From positions 81,932 through 145,931 of the forward strand of contig JAHDVX010000004.1 of the NCBI GenBank assembly GCA_023382455.1: a stretch of 64,000 nucleotides of DNA. The letters run 5' to 3'. Made by a program: the position numbers and the translations under genes. The notes below the pieces were generated by a model that saw only the letters and a list, made by a program, of their open reading frames with translations, did not search any database and had not been told where the DNA came from. This stretch comes from Flavobacteriales bacterium (GTDB lineage Bacteria > Bacteroidota > Bacteroidia > Flavobacteriales_F > PHOS-HE28). Shown piece after piece: positions 59,520-64,000 of the stretch; position 1 is the first letter of the stretch, and the number at the start of each line of letters is the position of its first letter.

Positions 59520-61072
59520 CGCACCCGGGTGAACAACCGCTTCCACCGGATGCCGGTGGGGAAGCCGCCTTTCTCGGGATCCACCGTGAGCCAGACGAGC
59601 ACCGCCTTGCCCACCACGTGGTCGAAGGGTACGAAGCCCCAGAACCGGGAATCCTGCGAGCGGTGGCGGTTGTCGCCCATCATCCAGTAGTAATCCTGCT
59701 TGAAGGTATAGCTGTCGGCCTTCTCACCGTTGATCCAGATGGCTCCGTCGCGCTCCTCCAGGGTATTCCCCTCATAGGCGGTGATGGCCCTCCGGTAGAG
59801 GGGCAGGTTCAGCGGGGTCAGTTTCACGGTGGCGCCGGTCTTGGGGATCCACAGGGGGCCGAAGTTGTCCTCGCTCCAGTCGTATCGCGGGTCGTTGGGG
59901 AAGATGGGCCAATGATCCCGTTCGCCGTAAATGCCCTTGGGCTTGTCCTCGCGCTCCATGGCCGTTACGTTGCCGAATTTGCTCAAGGCCGCTGCATTGG
60001 CCCGGGTCAACGGCATGTTGGCCGTACCGTTCTCCTCCGCCACATCGGTGGTGGTGATATCGTATTTCTCCTTCAGGATGTTCTTGTTGAAGCTGTCCTT
60101 GATGGTGAAGTCGTAGGCGAACTGGCCGGTGGCCACCAGGGAGTCGGGTTTGCCATCCACGAACACCAGGCCGTGCCGCACCTCGAGTGTCTCACCTGGA
60201 AGCCCCACACAGCGCTTGATGTAGTTCTCCTGCTTGTCCGTGGGCCGGATCAGGATGCCGCCGGTGGGCCGGCTGGCCTGCCTTCCGTCCGGCAGGGTGA
60301 ACACCACGCGCCCGCGTTCCACCAGGTTCTTGCGGCCGCTCATCCGTGCGAGCTGGTAGTAGCTCATGTTCTGGAAATTGGCCACCACCGTATCCCCTTC
60401 CGGGAAGTTGAACACCACGGCATCGTTGCGCTCGGGTTTGCCGAATCCCGGCAGGCGCATGTAGGGCAGCTCAAACCAGTTGGTGAAACTGGGGGTGTGG
60501 GCCGTGAGCGGCAGGGTGTGGTGCGTAAAGGGGAAGGTCACCGGCGTCATGGGCAGGCGCGGGCCGTAGCTGAGCTTGCTTACGAAGAGGTAGTCGCCCA
60601 CCAGCAGCGATTTCTCCATGGATTCCGTGGGGATGGTAAAGGCCTCGAAAGTGAACGTGCGGAAGGTGGTGGCCACGATCACCGCGAAGAGGATGGCGTC
60701 GCCCCATTGCCCCAGCATGTTGCGCTTGTGCTGCCCGGGCAGGATGGGGCCCACCCATTTCTCCGCCCCGAAGGCCAGCCGCGGAAGCTCCACCCAGGGA
60801 AGCACCACCATGAACACGTGCTCCTTCAGGCTGCGCTTTCCCAAGGCGATGCTGGTGTTCACGTTGTAGATGATCAGCATCAGCAGGTTCACGCCGGGGG
60901 CGAGCAGCAGGATCAGCCAGTACCAGGGCTTTCCCAGGATCTTGTTCCATACGTACAGGTTGAGCAGGGGAACGGCCCCTTTCCAAGCCGGCACGCCGGC
61001 CTTGGCGAAAACCTTCGGCAGACAGATGAACAACAAGAGGATGTAAAGGGCGAGCAACAGCCAAGCGATCAT
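59516..61072 (-). CDS. lepB: Signal peptidase I (longer paralogue)
   Basis: A 518-residue signal peptidase I. The N-terminal 120 residues contain two or three extra membrane helices and a DUF5684-like segment (AGVPAWKGAVPLLNLYVWNK). The nucleophile Ser is in IPTESMEKSLLVGDYL near 152 and the Lys in QENYIKRCVGLPGETLEV near 288, with a large insertion between Lys and the C-terminal YYWMMGDNRHRSQDSRFWG motif. This is the Bacteroidota-type arrangement. The ATG at 61072 is used; dapB ends 78 bp before it. Confidence 0.93.
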   Translation of the reverse strand: MIAWLLLALYILLLFICLPKVFAKAGVPAWKGAVPLLNLYVWNKILGKPWYWLILLLAPGVNLLMLIIYNVNTSIALGKRSLKEHVFMVVLPWVELPRLAFGAEKWVGPILPGQHKRNMLGQWGDAILFAVIVATTFRTFTFEAFTIPTESMEKSLLVGDYLFVSKLSYGPRLPMTPVTFPFTHHTLPLTAHTPSFTNWFELPYMRLPGFGKPERNDAVVFNFPEGDTVVANFQNMSYYQLARMSGRKNLVERGRVVFTLPDGRQASRPTGGILIRPTDKQENYIKRCVGLPGETLEVRHGLVFVDGKPDSLVATGQFAYDFTIKDSFNKNILKEKYDITTTDVAEENGTANMPLTRANAAALSKFGNVTAMEREDKPKGIYGERDHWPIFPNDPRYDWSEDNFGPLWIPKTGATVKLTPLNLPLYRRAITAYEGNTLEERDGAIWINGEKADSYTFKQDYYWMMGDNRHRSQDSRFWGFVPFDHVVGKAVLVWLTVDPEKGGFPTGIRWKRLFTRVR

Positions 61073-61150
61073 GCGGAAAGGTTCAGATGTGGGTGCAAGG
61101 TGCGCACACGGCGCGGCATCCGGGGCTAAAAGTTGCAAATGTACCGTGGC

Positions 61151-61873
61151 TCATCGGAGCGGACCGAGCACGTCGGCCATGGTGTGCAGGCCCGTGCGCC
61201 CGCGCAGCCATTCGGCGGCCACTACGGCGCCCACGGCGAAACCGGTGCGCCCGAAAGCCTCGTGTACCAAGGTGATCCGGTCCCCTGCGGATTCCCATCG
61301 CACCTCATGCGTTCCCGGAACCTCACCGGTACGCATGCTGCGGATGGGCACCCGGCCGTTGTCGGGCGCTCCGCCGTCGTCCCCGGTCAAGGCCCAGCCG
61401 GTATAGCGGCCGGATCCCTTCACGATGCCGTCCGCCAAGGTGATCGCAGTGCCGCTGGGGGCGTCCAACTTGTGCACATGATGGATCTCGGTGATGCCGG
61501 CGGCATAGTTCGCATGCGCACCCATCAATGCGGCCAGGTGCTGGTTCAGCCGGAAGAAGAGATTGACCCCGATGCTGAAGTTGCTGGCCCAAAGGAGGCT
61601 TCCCCGGTGTGCTTCCACCAGGGCCTCCACTTCGGCCAGCCGGTCGTACCACCCCGTGGTGCCCACCACCACGGGCACGCCGTGGGCCAGGCAGAGGCGC
61701 ATGTTGTCCATGGCGGTCCCGGGCCGGCTGAACTCGATGGCCACCTCGGCTCCTGTGGGCGGCGTGCCGGCATTGTGCTGGTCCACGCGCAAGACCACTT
61801 CGTGCCCGCGCTGCAAGGCCGCCGCTTCAATGGCCTTGCCCATTCTTCCGTATCCGTACAGCGCGATCTTCAT
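61151..61873 (-). CDS. dapB: 4-hydroxy-tetrahydrodipicolinate reductase
   Basis: Reduces the cyclic intermediate of the diaminopimelate/lysine pathway. The 240 residues have the Rossmann motif IALYGYGRMGKAIEAAAL, the VGTTGWYDRL segment near 71 and the catalytic EIHHVHKLDAPSGTAIT near residue 128. The start overlaps the DUF5683 stop by 4 bp. DUF5683-dapB-lepB is a familiar Bacteroidota order. Confidence 0.93.
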   Translation of the reverse strand: MKIALYGYGRMGKAIEAAALQRGHEVVLRVDQHNAGTPPTGAEVAIEFSRPGTAMDNMRLCLAHGVPVVVGTTGWYDRLAEVEALVEAHRGSLLWASNFSIGVNLFFRLNQHLAALMGAHANYAAGITEIHHVHKLDAPSGTAITLADGIVKGSGRYTGWALTGDDGGAPDNGRVPIRSMRTGEVPGTHEVRWESAGDRITLVHEAFGRTGFAVGAVVAAEWLRGRTGLHTMADVLGPLR

Positions 61874-62454
61874 GGGTGGAGCGGTAGGGGCCGTGGTGCC
61901 CGGTTGAAGGAGAGGGAAACGGAGATCCCGGCGGCTCCTTGTGCGGCAAGGTCCAAGGCCGGTGCAGCGTTCAGGCTGAGGTCATCGCTGACGTCGAAGC
62001 GCACGAAGTAGCCGTCCACCGTGGCATCAATGATGTTCAGTGCATACACCAGGCCGATCGCCACGTAGCTGAGGTCGCGCCAGCGTTGGTAGGTGTCGGC
62101 CACGCTGCGCAGCTGGTCGGCGCCGTACGCCCCGTGAAACTCATCCTCGCGGCCGTTCACCACGTCAAGGTAGGCGGTCTTGTAGCGTTGGAACTCCCGG
62201 TTGTTCTCGCGGATGAACCAATAGGACACACCCAGTCCGCCCAGCACAATGGGCACTTTCCAGTACTTGCGGTTGTACACCTGGCCGGCGCCCGGAAGGA
62301 TCGCCGAGTAAAGTGCGGCTCGCCCGGGCCTGTGGCGTGCGCGCCAATCGGTGGTGCCGGTGCTGTCCCCATCGGCCTCCGCAACCAGCGGTTGGGCCAT
62401 GGCCTGAGCGAAAAGCCCGCCCATCAGCAACAGGAGCAGCATGCACCGGCGCAT
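61870..62454 (-). CDS. DUF5683 domain membrane protein
   Basis: A 194-residue protein with a signal-like N-terminus (MLLLLLMGGLFAQAMAQ) and the DUF5683 core: RAALYSAILPGAGQVYNRKY near residue 47, a helix (IVLGGLGVSYWFIREN) and a second (LSYVAIGLVYALNIIDATVD). Function unknown. It is the first gene of the run with dapB and the two lepB genes. Confidence 0.87.
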   Translation of the reverse strand: MRRCMLLLLLMGGLFAQAMAQPLVAEADGDSTGTTDWRARHRPGRAALYSAILPGAGQVYNRKYWKVPIVLGGLGVSYWFIRENNREFQRYKTAYLDVVNGREDEFHGAYGADQLRSVADTYQRWRDLSYVAIGLVYALNIIDATVDGYFVRFDVSDDLSLNAAPALDLAAQGAAGISVSLSFNRAPRPLPLHP

Positions 62455-62650
62455 GGGGCAAAGATCGCTGCCCGCGCTGAACCGGCCGCCATCCGCCGCA
62501 CCGGGACCTGCTCATCGAGGTTCATGCAAGGGGGCATTCAAGAAGAATCGCGGTAGAGACCAACGGCATCGGGTTGCGTGGCGCGGATCGGCTATCTTGC
62601 CATGGACTGCGGGGAGGGAGCGCTCCAACCTGTTTCCGGCGTTGCTTGGG

Positions 62651-64000
62651 ATGAAAGGAAGCGAAGGCCTTGTCCGGGCGTTCGTACGTGCGCCCATGTT
62701 GCGTGCCGCCGTGCCGTTCGTGGTGGGCTTGGCGCTGGGGCGTGGTGTGCCGCCGCCGCTTGCACCCTGGTGGGTGTTGATGCTCACAATCTTCGGGGCA
62801 TGGGCGGTTCTTTCCTTCCGGAAACAGGTCTTCACGCTGCGTTGGCTCCCGGGTGTATTGCTCGGGGTGGCGTTGTTGTTCTTCGGTGTGCTTTGGCAGG
62901 TGCTTCATGCGGACCGTTTCAGGGAGGACCATGTGGGGCGGCTTGCGGCCGAGGCCGAAGGGTGGGAGGTGCGCGTGGTGGAGGTGACCTCGGAGAAGGC
63001 ACACCTGGTGCGGGCGTGGGCCGAGGTGCATTCGGCGATGGTGGACGGCAAGGCGGTTCCTGCACGGGGAGGGTTATTGCTCACGCTGCTCAAGGACAGC
63101 ACCACCGCGGCCGTGGAGCCCGGCGACCGGTTGCTGTTGGCCTCGCGCGTTGAGCCGATCCACCGCATCCCTGATCCGGGCGGGTTCGATGTGCGGAAAT
63201 GGGCCGCCAGCCGCAGGGTGTTCCACGAATCCTTCGCTCCCGTGGGCAGTTGGAGGCCATTCGGCCGCCCTGCCGGTGGGCCGGACCTCTTTGAACAGGC
63301 CCGGCGGAAGATTGCCCAATGGCTGCAGGCCTCGGGTTTGCCGGAGCGGGAACGTGCGTTGGCCAAGGCGATCCTGCTGGGCCAGCGCGATGAGATGGAA
63401 CGCGACCAGAATATGGCGTTCGTTCGCAGCGGCACCATCCATGTGCTGGCCGTCAGCGGCACGCACGTGGGCATCATCTACGTGGCCGTGCTCTGGGGCC
63501 TGCTGTTCCTGGGCAAGGCCAGGCGGGGGCGCATCATCCGGGGCGTTGTGGCCTTGGTGGCGCTATGGGCCTATGCGGGCCTTACGGGCTTTACGCCTTC
63601 GGTGCTGCGGGCCACCGTCATGTTCACCCTGTTCACCGTGGCCGAAATGGTCCGCTGGCGCACCGATTCACTCAACAGCCTGGCTGCGGCCGGTGTTCTG
63701 CTTCTGCTGTGGGACCCGGACATGCTGGTGCAATTGGGCTTTCAGTTGAGCTTCCTCGCCGTGCTCGGCATCGCCGTGTTCTACCGGCCGCTGCACCTGC
63801 TTTGGACCCCGGGGAATGCCCCGTTCCGGTTCCTCTGGTCCTTGGTGGTGGTAAGCCTTGCGGCGCAGGCCTTCACGGCACCGCTCTGCCTGTACGTTTT
63901 CCAGGCGTTCCCAGTGTGGTTCCTGCCCGCCAATATGGTCATCGTGGGCCTGGTGGGCATCGGCGTATATGGCGGGGTGGCCCTATTGGTTTTGCACGCG
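62651..64000 (+). CDS. comEC: ComEC/Rec2-type competence membrane protein, 3' end outside window
   Basis: A polytopic membrane protein of at least 450 codons, cut by the window end. The N-terminal hydrophobic region (about 15-80) and an OB-like loop domain (about 85-200) precede the ComEC core with ERERALAKAILLGQRDEME near 232 and RSGTIHVLAVSGTHVGIIY near 258, followed by GLTGFTPSVLRATVMF. ComEC forms the inner-membrane DNA channel in natural transformation. The C-terminal metallo-beta-lactamase-like domain would lie beyond the window. It is divergent from DUF5683; the 196 bp between show no other gene. Confidence 0.88.
   Translation, partial: MKGSEGLVRAFVRAPMLRAAVPFVVGLALGRGVPPPLAPWWVLMLTIFGAWAVLSFRKQVFTLRWLPGVLLGVALLFFGVLWQVLHADRFREDHVGRLAAEAEGWEVRVVEVTSEKAHLVRAWAEVHSAMVDGKAVPARGGLLLTLLKDSTTAAVEPGDRLLLASRVEPIHRIPDPGGFDVRKWAASRRVFHESFAPVGSWRPFGRPAGGPDLFEQARRKIAQWLQASGLPERERALAKAILLGQRDEMERDQNMAFVRSGTIHVLAVSGTHVGIIYVAVLWGLLFLGKARRGRIIRGVVALVALWAYAGLTGFTPSVLRATVMFTLFTVAEMVRWRTDSLNSLAAAGVLLLLWDPDMLVQLGFQLSFLAVLGIAVFYRPLHLLWTPGNAPFRFLWSLVVVSLAAQAFTAPLCLYVFQAFPVWFLPANMVIVGLVGIGVYGGVALLVLHA

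Noticed and set aside
1-64000. tRNA or rRNA genes in intergenic gaps
   Set aside because: Reading the gaps by eye gave no cloverleaf with conserved T-loop sequence; a covariance-model search would be needed to exclude them fully.

Overview
The window reads as a chromosomal segment of a GC-rich Bacteroidota bacterium, most likely Flavobacteriales-like. Evidence seen: three secreted proteins with type IX secretion (T9SS) C-terminal sorting domains; a gldA/gldF/gldG-type ABC system; a PorD-like DUF4835 protein; a DUF5683 protein beside dapB and lepB; a fused branched-chain E1 dehydrogenase; and promoters fitting the Bacteroidota pattern TTG-N19/20-TAnnTTTG. Coding density is high, and genes sit in short, often 1-4 bp overlapping operons. 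No rRNA, tRNA or CRISPR array was recognised.

Layout: 1-6.0 kb, CPBP protease (cut by the window edge), hutI, a secreted protein, and a GH3/beta-lactamase fusion. 6.1-11.1 kb, rpsP, then an accessory island (IS5-like element, IS-truncated secreted gene, T9SS protein, REP-associated transposase, long direct repeats and a second rpsP 3' tail), then rimM and trmN6. 11.1-17.5 kb, MgtC, a saccharopine-dehydrogenase-like protein, and a tightly coupled four-gene operon encoding C39-like peptidase, RimK-like ATP-grasp ligase, GCS2 ligase and N-formylglutamate amidohydrolase. This operon is the best candidate for an uncharacterised pathway. 17.5-22.3 kb, Gld-type ABC system. 22.3-36.2 kb, mixed metabolism and envelope: thiolase/PaaI, nth, deaminase, lipid kinase with LTA-synthase-like enzyme, fused E1 dehydrogenase, T9SS protein, small stress and translation proteins. 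36.4-40.3 kb, kdnA and kdnB (Kdo8N synthesis), separated by a hairpin array, an IS200-type transposase and a DoxX gene. 40.3-44.7 kb, serC-serA-DUF1015-yggS. 44.8-50.7 kb, bamD-rpoZ-coaBC-porD-like-recN and fabI. 50.8-56.3 kb, a caspase-like protein lacking its catalytic Cys, a MITE-like element and a propeller-receptor adenylate cyclase. 56.5-64 kb, T9SS protein, NUDIX/TPR pair, two lepB genes, dapB, DUF5683 and a comEC-like gene cut by the window end.

Functionally the window joins envelope biogenesis (BamD, LepB, LTA-like synthase, Kdo8N, Gld/T9SS), cofactor and amino-acid synthesis (CoaBC, SerA/SerC, DapB), and two accessory hot spots marked by HUH-transposase-associated hairpin repeats.
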